11,979 nt of DNA from Actinomycetota bacterium (GTDB lineage Bacteria > Actinomycetota > Actinomycetes > Mycobacteriales > Micromonosporaceae). The stretch covers positions 1-11,979 of the forward strand of contig VAXX01000100.1 in NCBI GenBank assembly GCA_005885115.1. The letters are read 5' to 3'. The notes below the pieces were generated by a model that was not told where the DNA came from, ran no database searches, and worked only from the letters and a program-made list of their open reading frames with translations. The translations under genes were made by a program, and so were the position numbers. Below, one piece after another: positions 1 to 8,631 of the stretch (position 1 is its first letter; every line of letters begins with the position of its first letter).

Positions 1-278
<278 letters not shown>

Positions 279-297
279 TCATCCTGCGACCGCCGGG

Positions 298-314
298 ACC
301 GCGGCGCCAGCGGT
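298..314 (-). terminator. Possible weak hairpin just after purU
   Basis: Two bases past the purU stop codon, the minus strand reads ACCGC, a seven-base loop, then GCGGT, giving a perfect 5-bp stem. A competing pairing with the next GGCGGT (near 290) is also possible. No T-tract follows, so this is at best a weak or factor-assisted terminator. In DNA this GC-rich such short stems also arise by chance. The rest of the 70-base gap (246-315) shows no convincing promoter to me, only the ribosome site of the hydrolase. Confidence 0.25.
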
Positions 315-315
315 G

Positions 316-1161
<846 letters not shown>

Positions 1162-1162
1162 G

Positions 1163-1951
1163 TCAGATCAGCAGTTCCGAGTGGCCGGGTACGGCGGTCG
1201 TCGCGAGGTCCGCGACGATGATCTCGCGCAGCACGTCGGGTACCGCCCGGGGCCGGTCCTCGAAGTAGAAGTGGCCGCCCGGCGACCAGTACCGGCGGAC
1301 CGGCTGCCGGGTTTCGGCCGCCCACGGCGCGAGGCCCGCCGCCTCGACGTGCGGGTCGTCGACGCCGTTGACGAGCGAGATGCCCACCGGCAGCGGCGCC
1401 GCCGGCCGGTACCGGTAGCCGGCCACCAACCGGAAGTCGGCCTGGACCGTCGGCAGCAGCAGGGTGTGCAGGTCCTCGTTGGCCAGGATCTCCGGTGGCA
1501 GGCCGCCGAAGAACCCGACCGCCTCGGCGAAGGCCCGCCCTTCCAGGGCGGCGGCCTCCCTGACCCGGGCCGACGGGAGCAGCGCGGGCGCCGCCGCGCC
1601 GGAGGCGACCAGATGGCGCAGGTCCGCCGACCCGGCCAGGCGCCGGGCCACCTCGAACGCGACCAGCGCGCCGAGGCTGTGGCCGAACAGGTAGACCGGC
1701 CGGCCGGCGCTGTCCGCGGCGATCGCCTCGGCGGCCCGGTCGGCGTACTCCTCGATACTGTCCGGCGCCGGCTCGGCGTACCGGTGCGCCCGGCCCGGCA
1801 TGACCACCCCGGCGATCCGCGCGGGCGCGTCCAGCTCGGCCTGCCAACGCAGGAACGTCCGCGCGTTGCCGCCGGCGTGCGGGAAACAGTAGACCCGGCG
1901 GTACCCACCGGGGGTGTCGTCGGTGCCGACGAACCAGCCGTCGTGGGTCAA
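1163..1951 (-). CDS. Type II (editing) thioesterase of an NRPS/PKS cluster
   Basis: This 262-residue alpha/beta hydrolase of the type II thioesterase family (RifR/GrsT-like) removes wrong acyl groups or dead-end intermediates from carrier-protein phosphopantetheine arms. The N-terminus RVYCFPHAGGNARTF is the family hallmark. The catalytic triad is visible as S92 in FGHSLGA, D199 in NGVDDPHV and H227 in SPGGHFYF. PVYLFGHSLGALVAFEVARRL (from residue 85) is typical. The start is TTG at 1949-1951, overlapping the TGA of the upstream thioesterase gene as TTGA and preceded by a strong GAGGAGG. The next in-frame Met (residue 51) would cut off the conserved HAGG motif, so TTG is the credible start. 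It follows the discrete type I-like thioesterase and precedes purU. It acts as a monomeric cytosolic protein that docks transiently to carrier domains. Specificity cannot be read from sequence. Confidence 0.93.
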   Translation of the reverse strand: MTHDGWFVGTDDTPGGYRRVYCFPHAGGNARTFLRWQAELDAPARIAGVVMPGRAHRYAEPAPDSIEEYADRAAEAIAADSAGRPVYLFGHSLGALVAFEVARRLAGSADLRHLVASGAAAPALLPSARVREAAALEGRAFAEAVGFFGGLPPEILANEDLHTLLLPTVQADFRLVAGYRYRPAAPLPVGISLVNGVDDPHVEAAGLAPWAAETRQPVRRYWSPGGHFYFEDRPRAVPDVLREIIVADLATTAVPGHSELLI

Positions 1952-2802
1952 GACGCCTCCTCGGCGGTACCGATGAGCTCGGCGATGTCGGTGACGGCCG
2001 GCGGGCGCAGGCAGGCGTAATGGTGGGCCGCCGTGGGTACGGCGCGCACCCGGCCGCGGAACATCCTCGACCAGTCCGGTGCCGAGTCGGGGGAGTCCGC
2101 GGCGCTGACCAGGACCGCGTCGGCGCTGACCGGGGCGGTCGGCTGGTAGCTGGCCAACGCGTCGGTATGCGCGACGAAGACCGCGTACCGGCGTTCCAGC
2201 TCCGCGCGCAGCTCCGCCCGGCCGTCGGCGTCGGGAGCCAACCGGGCGGCGAGTCCGTCGAGCTGCTCGGCGACCGGCGCCGTACCCGGTCCCGGCGTCC
2301 CACCGCTGGCCCGCAGGGCGTCGGCGACGAACAGCGCGGCGAGTCCCTCGGCGGAGTCGGCGTACGACGCCACGGTCCGGTACGGCGTGTCGATGAGCAC
2401 CACCAGCCCGACGGTTCCGCCGCTGTCCTCGATCCGGCGCGCCGTCTCGAAGGCCAGTACGCCACCCATGGACCAGCCGATGAGCCGGTACGGTCCGCTC
2501 GGCTGGGACGTCCGGATCGCCCGCGCGTACCGGTCGGCCAGCTCGGCGAGCGAGCCCGCCGGCTCGGTATCCGCCCGCAGTCCGCTGGCCTCGATCCCGT
2601 ACAGCCGGTACGTGGCGGCGAGCTCGCGGACGAGCGCGGCGTACTCGAACACCGAGCCGCCGACCGCGTGCAGCAGGTACGCCGGCACCGTCCCGGCGGT
2701 CCCGAGGTCGATGACCGGGCCGGTGCCCGCCGGTGCCGGTCCGGTACGCCGGCCCTGGCGCAGCCGGGCGGCGAGCGCGGCCCGTTGGGTATCGGAAAGC
2801 AT
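1948..2802 (-). CDS. Discrete type I-like NRPS thioesterase (chain release) with an N-terminal docking-like helix
   Basis: This is a 284-residue alpha/beta hydrolase resembling the thioesterase domains normally fused to the last NRPS module; it would release the peptide by hydrolysis or cyclisation. VPAYLLHAVGGSVFEYAALV (39-58) is the type I TE opening. S111 lies in LIGWSMGGVLAFE, D138 in VVLIDTPYR is the likely catalytic Asp (type I position), and H261 in AAHHYACL is the likely His. The start is ATG at 2800-2802, two bases after the NRPS stop (TAA-CC-ATG), with GGAG five bases upstream. Oddly, it begins with MLSDTQRAALAARLRQGR, an arginine-rich helix nearly identical to the N-terminus of the upstream NRPS (15 of 18 residues). 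I infer that the helix lets this stand-alone TE dock to the NRPS carrier domain, replacing a covalent fusion. It could instead be a second editing TE, but the Asp position and the VGGS motif favour chain release. Confidence 0.88.
   Translation of the reverse strand: MLSDTQRAALAARLRQGRRTGPAPAGTGPVIDLGTAGTVPAYLLHAVGGSVFEYAALVRELAATYRLYGIEASGLRADTEPAGSLAELADRYARAIRTSQPSGPYRLIGWSMGGVLAFETARRIEDSGGTVGLVVLIDTPYRTVASYADSAEGLAALFVADALRASGGTPGPGTAPVAEQLDGLAARLAPDADGRAELRAELERRYAVFVAHTDALASYQPTAPVSADAVLVSAADSPDSAPDWSRMFRGRVRAVPTAAHHYACLRPPAVTDIAELIGTAEEAS
1956..1962 (-). promoter_or_regulatory. Ribosome binding site that supports the TTG start of the type II thioesterase
   Basis: The minus strand reads GAGGAGG, four bases before TTG at 1949-1951, inside the last codons of the upstream thioesterase gene. 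Together with the four-base TTGA stop/start overlap, this is the main sequence evidence that the rare TTG codon is the true initiator. Confidence 0.7.
2758..2802 (-). repeat. 45-base direct repeat, copy in the thioesterase start (partner 6015-6059)
   Basis: The first 15 codons of the discrete thioesterase match the first 15 codons of the NRPS gene at 39 of 45 bases. The 32 bases furthest from the start codon differ at only one position. Both copies are in the same frame and at the same place relative to ATG. The DNA-level identity points to recent duplication or gene conversion rather than convergent protein design. Confidence 0.85.
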
Positions 2803-2804
2803 GG

Positions 2805-5800
2805 TTACTCCAGCCCGTCCAGGCCGGCCAGCCCGTCCTCGCCCAGCTCGACGTCGTCGAGCCCGTACTTGTCCCGCAGCAGCACGGTGAGCTGGGCCGG
2901 GGTCGGGGCGAGGAAGATCGCGGTGACGTCGGCGTCCACCGCCAGCTCCGTCCGCAGCTTGGTGATCAGCCGCATCGCCTGGAGCGAGTTGCCGCCCAGG
3001 TCGAAGAAGCTGTCCTCGACGCTGACCTGTTCGGCCTTGAGCAGCGTGGCGTACATGTCGACGACCACGGTCTCGATGAGGGTACGCGGCGCGACGAACG
3101 TACCGGCGGCCGCGGCGGCGTCCGGCTCGGGCAGCGCCGTCCGGTCGATCTTCCCGCTCGCGTTGAGTGGGAACTCGTCCAGCACCAGGATGTGCGCCGG
3201 CACCATGTACGCCGGCAGCCGCTGGGACAGGTGCTGGCGCAGGTCGGCCACGCTCACCCCGGGCCCGTCCGGCCGAAGCCGCGCGTACCCGACCAGTTGC
3301 TTGTCGCCGGCCGGGTCGTCGCGCACGATGACCACGGCCTGCGCCACCGCCTCGTGCGCCGCCATCGCGGTCTCGATCTCGCCCAGCTCGACCCGCAGGC
3401 CCCGGATCTTGACCTGCCCGTCGATCCGGCACAGGAACACGATGTTGCCGTCGGCCCGGCGGCGGACCAGGTCGCCGGTCTTGTACATCCGGGCCCCGGG
3501 CTCCTCACCGAACGGGTCCTCGATGAACTTCTCGGCGGTCAGCTCCGGCCGGTTGAGGTAGCCGCGCGCCACCCCGGGCCCGCCCAGGTGCAGCTCGCCG
3601 GCGACCCCCACCGGTACCGGGTTCAGGTGCGTGTCCAGGACGTACGCCCGGTAGTTGGGCTTGGGCATGCCGATCGGCGGCGGGGAGATGTCGTCGGGCT
3701 GTAGCTCCATCATCGTGGCCCCGATGGTGACCTCGGTCGGGCCGTACCCGTTGCACATGCGCAGCCCGGGCCGGATCCACGTGCGGACCAGTTCCGAGGA
3801 CAGCTCCTCGCCGGCCGAGATCAGTACCCGCTGGTCCGGGAACTGCTCGCCGGTCAGCAGGTTGAGGACGGCCGGCGGCAGGCAGGCGAAGGTGACCCGG
3901 TTGGCGCGCATCAGCTCGGCGAGCCGGGGCGGGGACAGCAGCGTCTGGCGGCTGCCGAACACGGCCGCGCCGCCTGAGCACACCGCGAGGAACATGTCCA
4001 TCGCGGACACGTCGAAGTTCAGCGACGCGAACTGCAGGAACCGGTCGCGCTCGTCCAGCGGCCAGTGCGCCACCATGCCCTGGACGAAGTTGACGACGTT
4101 GCGGTGCTCGACGATCACGCCCTTCGGCCGGCCGGTGGAGCCGGAGGTGTAGATGGCGTACGCGGCGTTGGGCGGTTGGACGCCGGAGTCCACGTTCGTG
4201 TCGTCGCCGCCCCGGTCCGGCCAGTCCCGCGCCGGTACGACCACGGTGGCGCCCAGCTCGCGCATGGACCGCGCACCGTCGGCGTCGGCGAGCACCACGT
4301 CGACCGCGGCGTCGGTGAGCATGAACTGCAACCGGTCCGGCGGGTACTCCGGGTCCAGCGGCACGTACGCCCCGCCGGCCTTGAGGATCGCGAGGATGCC
4401 GACCAGCCGTTCCAGCGACGGTCGCATGTGGACACCGACCAGCGACTCCGGTACCACGCCCAGCTCGCGCAGGTGCCGGGCGGCCCGGTTGGCCTGGCGG
4501 TTCAGCTCGGCGTAGGTCAGCACGTCGTCGTCCATGATGGCGGCCGGCGCGTCGGGTACCCGGTCCACCTGCGCCTCGAACAGCTCGTGCAGGCACATGG
4601 TCGGGAACTCCATCGTGTTGGAGTTCCACTCGACCAGCTCGCGGTGCAGGTCCTCCTCGGTCATGACGGGCAGCCGCGACAGCCGGCTCGACGGGTCGGC
4701 GACGATCCCGGCCATGAGTACCCGCAACGACTCCAGCAGCCGGTACACGGTCGCCTCGTCGAACAGCGCGACCGCGTACGAGATCTCCACCACGAGGTCG
4801 CCGTGGGCCTGCATGAAGAAGTTGAGGTCGAACTTGGCGGTGGGGGAGTCGACCGGCTCCAGGCGCATGGTGGTACCCCCGGCGGCGATCTGCTCGTCCG
4901 GGTCCTCGTTGATGGTGAAGCCGATCTGGAACAGCGGGGCGCGGCTGGCGTCCCGCTCCACCTTCAACGCCTCGACCAGCTTCGGGAACGGCAGGTCCTG
5001 GTGGGCGTACGCGGCCAGGGTGGTCTCCTTGACCTTGGCCATCAGCTCCACGAACGGCGGGTCGCCGGACACGTCGGTCCGGATCGGCAGCGTGTTGACC
5101 AGGTACCCGATCAGCGGGGCCAGTTCCGGGCGGCCCCGGCTGGCGCTGGCCGTACCCACGATGACGTCGTCCTGCCCGCTGTAGCGGTGCAGCAGCACCT
5201 GCAGCACGGTCAGCAGGGTGACGAACATCGTCGTACCCTCCTTGCGGGACAACGCCCGCAGCCCCTCCAGGACGTCCGCGCCCATCGGCAGCCGGGCCAG
5301 CGCCCCGTCGAAGGACTGGAGCACCGGCCGGGGCCGGTCGATGGGCATCTGCACCGAGCCGACGCCGCGTAGGTTCTCGCTCCAGTACGCGACCATCTCG
5401 TCGACCGCGCCGCCCTCCAGCCGGCCGCGCTCCCAGATCGCGTAGTCGGCGAACTGGATCGGCAGCTCCGGCAGGTCGGCCGGGCGGCCGGCGACGGCCG
5501 CGTCGTAGCACGTCGCCAGCTCGCGAAAGCACACCGCGAACGACCAGCCGTCGAACACGCTGTGGTGCACGTTGATCACAAGCGCGTGCTCCTGCTCGGC
5601 GAGCTTGACCAGCCGGGTCCGGAACAGCGGACCCTTGGCCAGGTCGAAGGGCAGCAGCCCGTACGCGACGGACTCGGCGGCGAAGCGCGCCTCCCGCTCG
5701 TCGGCGGGCAGCCCGGACAGGTCCTGGATGGTCCAGACCGTGCTGGTGGGCGGGTCGATGATCTGCACCGGCTGCCCGTCCACGGCGTCCAGCCGGGTAC

Positions 5801-6059
5801 GCAGCGTCTCGTGCCGGGCCACCACCGCGTCCAGCGCGTCGTTCAGCGCCTGGACGTCGAGCGGGCCGGCGATCCGTACCGCGCCGGTGATGTTGTACGT
5901 CGGCAGTCCCGGCGCGAACTGGTCGATGAACCACAGCTGCTCCTGACCCGAGGACAGCGGCAGTTCGGTCAGGTCGGGGCTGCGGCGGGGGATCGCCGTG
6001 GCGTCACGCCCCTTGCGCAGCCGGGCGGCCAGCGCGGCCCGTTGGGCGTCGGTCAACAT
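2805..6059 (-). CDS. Single-module nonribosomal peptide synthetase, C-A-T
   Basis: This 1084-residue protein is one complete elongation module. Residues 1-18 form a basic helix. The condensation domain (about 33-470) has catalytic HHSVFDG at 165-171 and IGYLVNTLPIRTD near 317. The adenylation domain (about 485-975) has A3 YTSGSTGRPKG at 637-647, YGPTE at 772-776, YKTGDLVRR near 869 and A10 Lys K970. The carrier domain has the phosphopantetheine serine S1025 in FFDLGGNSLQAMRL. No epimerase, methyltransferase or thioesterase domain is present. The ten-residue pocket code, aligned by eye to GrsA, is D683 V684 M687 C726 I747 A749 G771 I779 G780 K970; I cannot match it to a substrate, though the hydrophobic pattern recalls Phe-type pockets. 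The C-terminus after about 1066 is an acidic tail (7 Asp/Glu in 19 residues, no basic residue). With the releasing thioesterase next in the operon it is probably the last module, and needs upstream NRPS partners not in this window. The start is ATG with GGAGG six bases upstream. Confidence 0.95.
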   Translation of the reverse strand: MLTDAQRAALAARLRKGRDATAIPRRSPDLTELPLSSGQEQLWFIDQFAPGLPTYNITGAVRIAGPLDVQALNDALDAVVARHETLRTRLDAVDGQPVQIIDPPTSTVWTIQDLSGLPADEREARFAAESVAYGLLPFDLAKGPLFRTRLVKLAEQEHALVINVHHSVFDGWSFAVCFRELATCYDAAVAGRPADLPELPIQFADYAIWERGRLEGGAVDEMVAYWSENLRGVGSVQMPIDRPRPVLQSFDGALARLPMGADVLEGLRALSRKEGTTMFVTLLTVLQVLLHRYSGQDDVIVGTASASRGRPELAPLIGYLVNTLPIRTDVSGDPPFVELMAKVKETTLAAYAHQDLPFPKLVEALKVERDASRAPLFQIGFTINEDPDEQIAAGGTTMRLEPVDSPTAKFDLNFFMQAHGDLVVEISYAVALFDEATVYRLLESLRVLMAGIVADPSSRLSRLPVMTEEDLHRELVEWNSNTMEFPTMCLHELFEAQVDRVPDAPAAIMDDDVLTYAELNRQANRAARHLRELGVVPESLVGVHMRPSLERLVGILAILKAGGAYVPLDPEYPPDRLQFMLTDAAVDVVLADADGARSMRELGATVVVPARDWPDRGGDDTNVDSGVQPPNAAYAIYTSGSTGRPKGVIVEHRNVVNFVQGMVAHWPLDERDRFLQFASLNFDVSAMDMFLAVCSGGAAVFGSRQTLLSPPRLAELMRANRVTFACLPPAVLNLLTGEQFPDQRVLISAGEELSSELVRTWIRPGLRMCNGYGPTEVTIGATMMELQPDDISPPPIGMPKPNYRAYVLDTHLNPVPVGVAGELHLGGPGVARGYLNRPELTAEKFIEDPFGEEPGARMYKTGDLVRRRADGNIVFLCRIDGQVKIRGLRVELGEIETAMAAHEAVAQAVVIVRDDPAGDKQLVGYARLRPDGPGVSVADLRQHLSQRLPAYMVPAHILVLDEFPLNASGKIDRTALPEPDAAAAAGTFVAPRTLIETVVVDMYATLLKAEQVSVEDSFFDLGGNSLQAMRLITKLRTELAVDADVTAIFLAPTPAQLTVLLRDKYGLDDVELGEDGLAGLDGLE
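6015..6059 (-). repeat. 45-base direct repeat, copy in the NRPS start (partner 2758-2802)
   Basis: This encodes the start of MLTDAQRAALAARLRKGR. It matches the start of the discrete thioesterase gene at 39 of 45 bases. In NRPS proteins, short helices of this kind (L...R..L..RLR) commonly sit just before condensation domains. Finding the same element at the start of a thioesterase is the unusual part. Confidence 0.85.
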
Positions 6060-6086
6060 CGAGAACCTCCAGGGGTACGGGTCGGG

Positions 6087-7445
6087 TCAGGCCGAAGCGT
6101 TGGCGGGTTCGTCGGGTTCGGGGGCGGCTTCGGGGGCCGCTTCGGGGGCCACCGCCTCCGGCGCCGGGTCGATGAACGCCGAGATGGCGGCGTCCGGTCC
6201 GGTCGGCATGGACCGCAGCCGGAACACCGGTGAGAAGAACGTCCACGCGATCGGGGAGGTCAGCAGGATCAGCGTGATGACCAGGGCGGTACGCAGCCCG
6301 AGGTACTGGCCCAGTGTGCCGCCCAGCAGCGCGCCGAGCGGGATGGTGCCGAACAGCACCATGCGGTAGCTGGCGTTCATCCGGCTCAGCAGCCGGTTCG
6401 GCGTGACCACCTGGCGCAGCGACACCGTGTTCACGTTGTAGATCACCAGCATGAACCCGGCGAGCCCGTACCCGACGGTGAGGACCGCCACCGACGGCAC
6501 CCCGTGCCCGTGTGCGGTGAGGAACAGCAGCGGCGCCAGACCCGCGGTGATCGTGGCCAGCCGCAGGGTCCGGCCGAGCCCGACCCTCCTGGTCACCCGG
6601 TTCGCCAGCAGCGCCCCGGCCAGCGAGCCGAACGCGCCGATCCCGAGCACCAGGCCCAGTTGCGCCGCGCTGAGCCCGATCGTACGGACCGCGTACACCA
6701 CGAAGACGGTCAGCATCGCGTTCTGCGCGAGGTTGAACGTGGCCGACTGGGTGAGCAGGTTGCGCAGCACCGGGCTGCCGTACACGGCCCGCAGGCCCTC
6801 GGCGATCCGGCTGCGTACCGTCGTGTGCTCGGCCGGCTTGTCCGGCTCGGGCTCCCGGACCTTCATCAGGCTGAGCATCACGACGGAGAACAGGTACGAG
6901 CCGGCGTTCACGGTCAGCGTCACGGGTGCGGTGAGGATCCCCACGAGGAAGCCGCCGAGCCCGGGCCCGGCGATCATCGCCAGCGAGAAGGAGGTCTGGA
7001 GCCGCCCGTTGGCGTCGGTGAGCTGTTCCCGCTCCACGACGTTGGGGACGAACGACAGCGAGCCCACGTCGAAGATGACGGTGAGGGTACCGATCGCGAC
7101 GGCGACGGCGCACAGCAGCCAGATCGACAGGAAGCCGCCGACGGCGGCCAGCGGTACGAGGCCGATGAACACCGCCCGGCCCAGGTTCGTCGCGATCAGC
7201 ACCGGCCAGCGCCGGCGCCGGTCCAGCCAGATCCCGGCGAACAGGGACACCACGACGATCGGCAGGTACCGCATCGCGTTGACCACGCCGACCTCGAGTG
7301 CCGAGGCCCGCAGGCTGAGCACCGCGACCAGCGGGAGCGCGAAGCGCATCACCTCCGAGCCCACCAGCGAGATCGTCTCGCCGATCCAGAACTTGCGGAA
7401 CTCCGGGTTGCGCAGCGCGCCTGGAGTCTTCACCACCTCGGACAT
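6087..7445 (-). CDS. MFS exporter, EntS-like (MFS_3 type)
   Basis: This 452-residue integral membrane protein has twelve hydrophobic segments by eye, the first near residues 19-43 (FWIGETISLVGSEVMRFALP) and the last near 395-415. A major-facilitator motif A-like loop, GIWLDRRRRWPV, follows the second segment. The opening LRNPEFRKFWIGETISLVGS is typical of the proton-driven drug and siderophore exporters related to EntS. I infer that it exports the cluster's peptide and so gives self-protection. The start is ATG at 7443-7445 with GGAGGG four bases upstream. The protein ends in a low-complexity Ala/Pro/Glu tail of about 25 residues containing three APE(A/P) units, unusual for the family and probably a cytoplasmic extension. 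It lies 27 bases upstream of the NRPS gene and 34 bases after the saccharopine reductase gene. The substrate is not readable from sequence. Confidence 0.9.
   Translation of the reverse strand: MSEVVKTPGALRNPEFRKFWIGETISLVGSEVMRFALPLVAVLSLRASALEVGVVNAMRYLPIVVVSLFAGIWLDRRRRWPVLIATNLGRAVFIGLVPLAAVGGFLSIWLLCAVAVAIGTLTVIFDVGSLSFVPNVVEREQLTDANGRLQTSFSLAMIAGPGLGGFLVGILTAPVTLTVNAGSYLFSVVMLSLMKVREPEPDKPAEHTTVRSRIAEGLRAVYGSPVLRNLLTQSATFNLAQNAMLTVFVVYAVRTIGLSAAQLGLVLGIGAFGSLAGALLANRVTRRVGLGRTLRLATITAGLAPLLFLTAHGHGVPSVAVLTVGYGLAGFMLVIYNVNTVSLRQVVTPNRLLSRMNASYRMVLFGTIPLGALLGGTLGQYLGLRTALVITLILLTSPIAWTFFSPVFRLRSMPTGPDAAISAFIDPAPEAVAPEAAPEAAPEPDEPANASA
6114..6149 (-). repeat. Three 12-base tandem units in the 3' end of the MFS gene
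   Basis: Three in-frame units read GCCCCCGAA plus one Ala or Pro codon (6138-6149, 6126-6137, 6114-6125). They encode the A-P-E-A/P repeats of the transporter tail. Short in-frame tandem units such as these can change number by slippage, so tail length may vary between strains. Confidence 0.75.
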
Positions 7446-7479
7446 GCGTCCCTCCGGTTGTCGGTGGATCGGTCGATGG

Positions 7480-8631
7480 TCACGAGTCGAACGCGGGGAC
7501 GCAGGTCAGGCCGTGGTCGGCCAGGAACCCGAGGAACGCGTCCGCGCCGGCCGGGTCGGGCAGCGCCCGGTGCACACCGGCGGGGGTGCTGCCGTCGAGA
7601 ATGCCGGCCACGCCGTAGGCCAGCGGGACGGACACCGACCGGGCCATCGCCGTCTGCGCCCGGTCGCCGACCAGATCCAGCCGGTACGAGCCGGACCACT
7701 GCGCCCCGTCGATGCCCCGGACCCGCAGGTCCACCACGAGAACGACGCGGTCCCGGTCCTGCCCGCCCATCGGGTACCGGCGCAGCAGGTCGGCCGACAG
7801 CGCGTCGATCGCGGCGGTGTCGCCGGTACGCAGCACCTCGAACACCTGCGCCCAGGCCGCCCGCCAGCCGTCCAGCCGCAGGGTGCCCCGGACGAACGTC
7901 TCCGGCTCCCACTTCTCCGGCAGCTCGTACTGGGCCAGGAACGGCGTACTGTCCCGGTTCGGGTACACCTCGAACACCTCCCCGCCCAGTTCGTACCGGC
8001 TGGTGGCCTCCCAGGGCCAGCGCACGTCGCGAACCTGACCCGACTCGATGGACCGGGCCGGCGAGCACAGCGCGGAGAGCACGCCGCGCGGTGCCCAGCT
8101 GAACCGGTACCGGAAGTCGTTGGCGACCGCCGGCACCCCACCGCAGTACGAGGTGAAGGTGAACGAGGCCGGCCCGTCGCCGACCGCCGTCCGGGCCCGG
8201 GCCACCAGCGCGTGCGCCAGGACGTGGTCGATGCCCGGGTCCAGGCCCGCCTCGGTGAGCACGACCAGCCCGGCCCGTACCGCCGGATCGGCGGCGGCGG
8301 CCAGCTCGTCGGACACGTAGCTCGTACACCCGAAATGGGCGCTCCGCGCAAGGCACAGCCGCAGCAGCCCACCGTGCTCGCTGGCCGGCAGCATCGAGAT
8401 GACCACGTCGCCGGGCGCGAGCGCGGCGGCGAACCCGGCGGGGTCGAAGGCCCGGGCGCTCGCCCGGCCGGTCAGCCCCTGCCGCTCGACGCACCGGCGG
8501 GCCTTGTCCTCGGTACGCGCCCACACGGTCACCGCGTCCGCGCGCCCGCCCAGCAGGGTGAGCCCGCTGCCGGTGGACAGTCCGGTGCCGATCCAGTGCA
8601 CGGCGCCGCTGGCCGGGATCCGCTCAGGCAT
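7480..8631 (-). CDS. Saccharopine reductase/dehydrogenase (L-glutamate-forming), Lys9-type
   Basis: This 383-residue protein interconverts saccharopine with L-glutamate and L-2-aminoadipate-6-semialdehyde, using NADP(H) or NAD(H). A glycine-rich nucleotide loop GTGLSTGSG lies at 15-23. The family signature blocks are clear: EAGLDPGIDH (127-136), SYCGGVPA (161-168), YRFSWAPRGVL (175-185) and a C-terminal AMARSVSVPLAYGVAGIL like the SMA+TV block of yeast Lys9. Its length is somewhat below yeast Lys9 (about 446). The ATG at 8629-8631 overlaps the end of the Lys1-like gene by eight bases (ATGCCTGA), with GGAG eight bases upstream, so the two are translationally coupled and should act in sequence. 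In the lysine-consuming direction the product semialdehyde cyclises to piperideine-6-carboxylate. A related substrate (another opine-like secondary amine) is possible, but the strong block conservation favours true saccharopine chemistry. No reductase to pipecolate or aldehyde dehydrogenase to aminoadipate is in the window. Confidence 0.87.
   Translation of the reverse strand: MPERIPASGAVHWIGTGLSTGSGLTLLGGRADAVTVWARTEDKARRCVERQGLTGRASARAFDPAGFAAALAPGDVVISMLPASEHGGLLRLCLARSAHFGCTSYVSDELAAAADPAVRAGLVVLTEAGLDPGIDHVLAHALVARARTAVGDGPASFTFTSYCGGVPAVANDFRYRFSWAPRGVLSALCSPARSIESGQVRDVRWPWEATSRYELGGEVFEVYPNRDSTPFLAQYELPEKWEPETFVRGTLRLDGWRAAWAQVFEVLRTGDTAAIDALSADLLRRYPMGGQDRDRVVLVVDLRVRGIDGAQWSGSYRLDLVGDRAQTAMARSVSVPLAYGVAGILDGSTPAGVHRALPDPAGADAFLGFLADHGLTCVPAFDS

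Noticed and set aside
1948..3432. Thioesterase frame extended upstream into the NRPS gene (494 codons)
   Set aside because: The added part is an out-of-frame reading of the carrier and adenylation region. The thioesterase family sequence begins after ATG at 2802.
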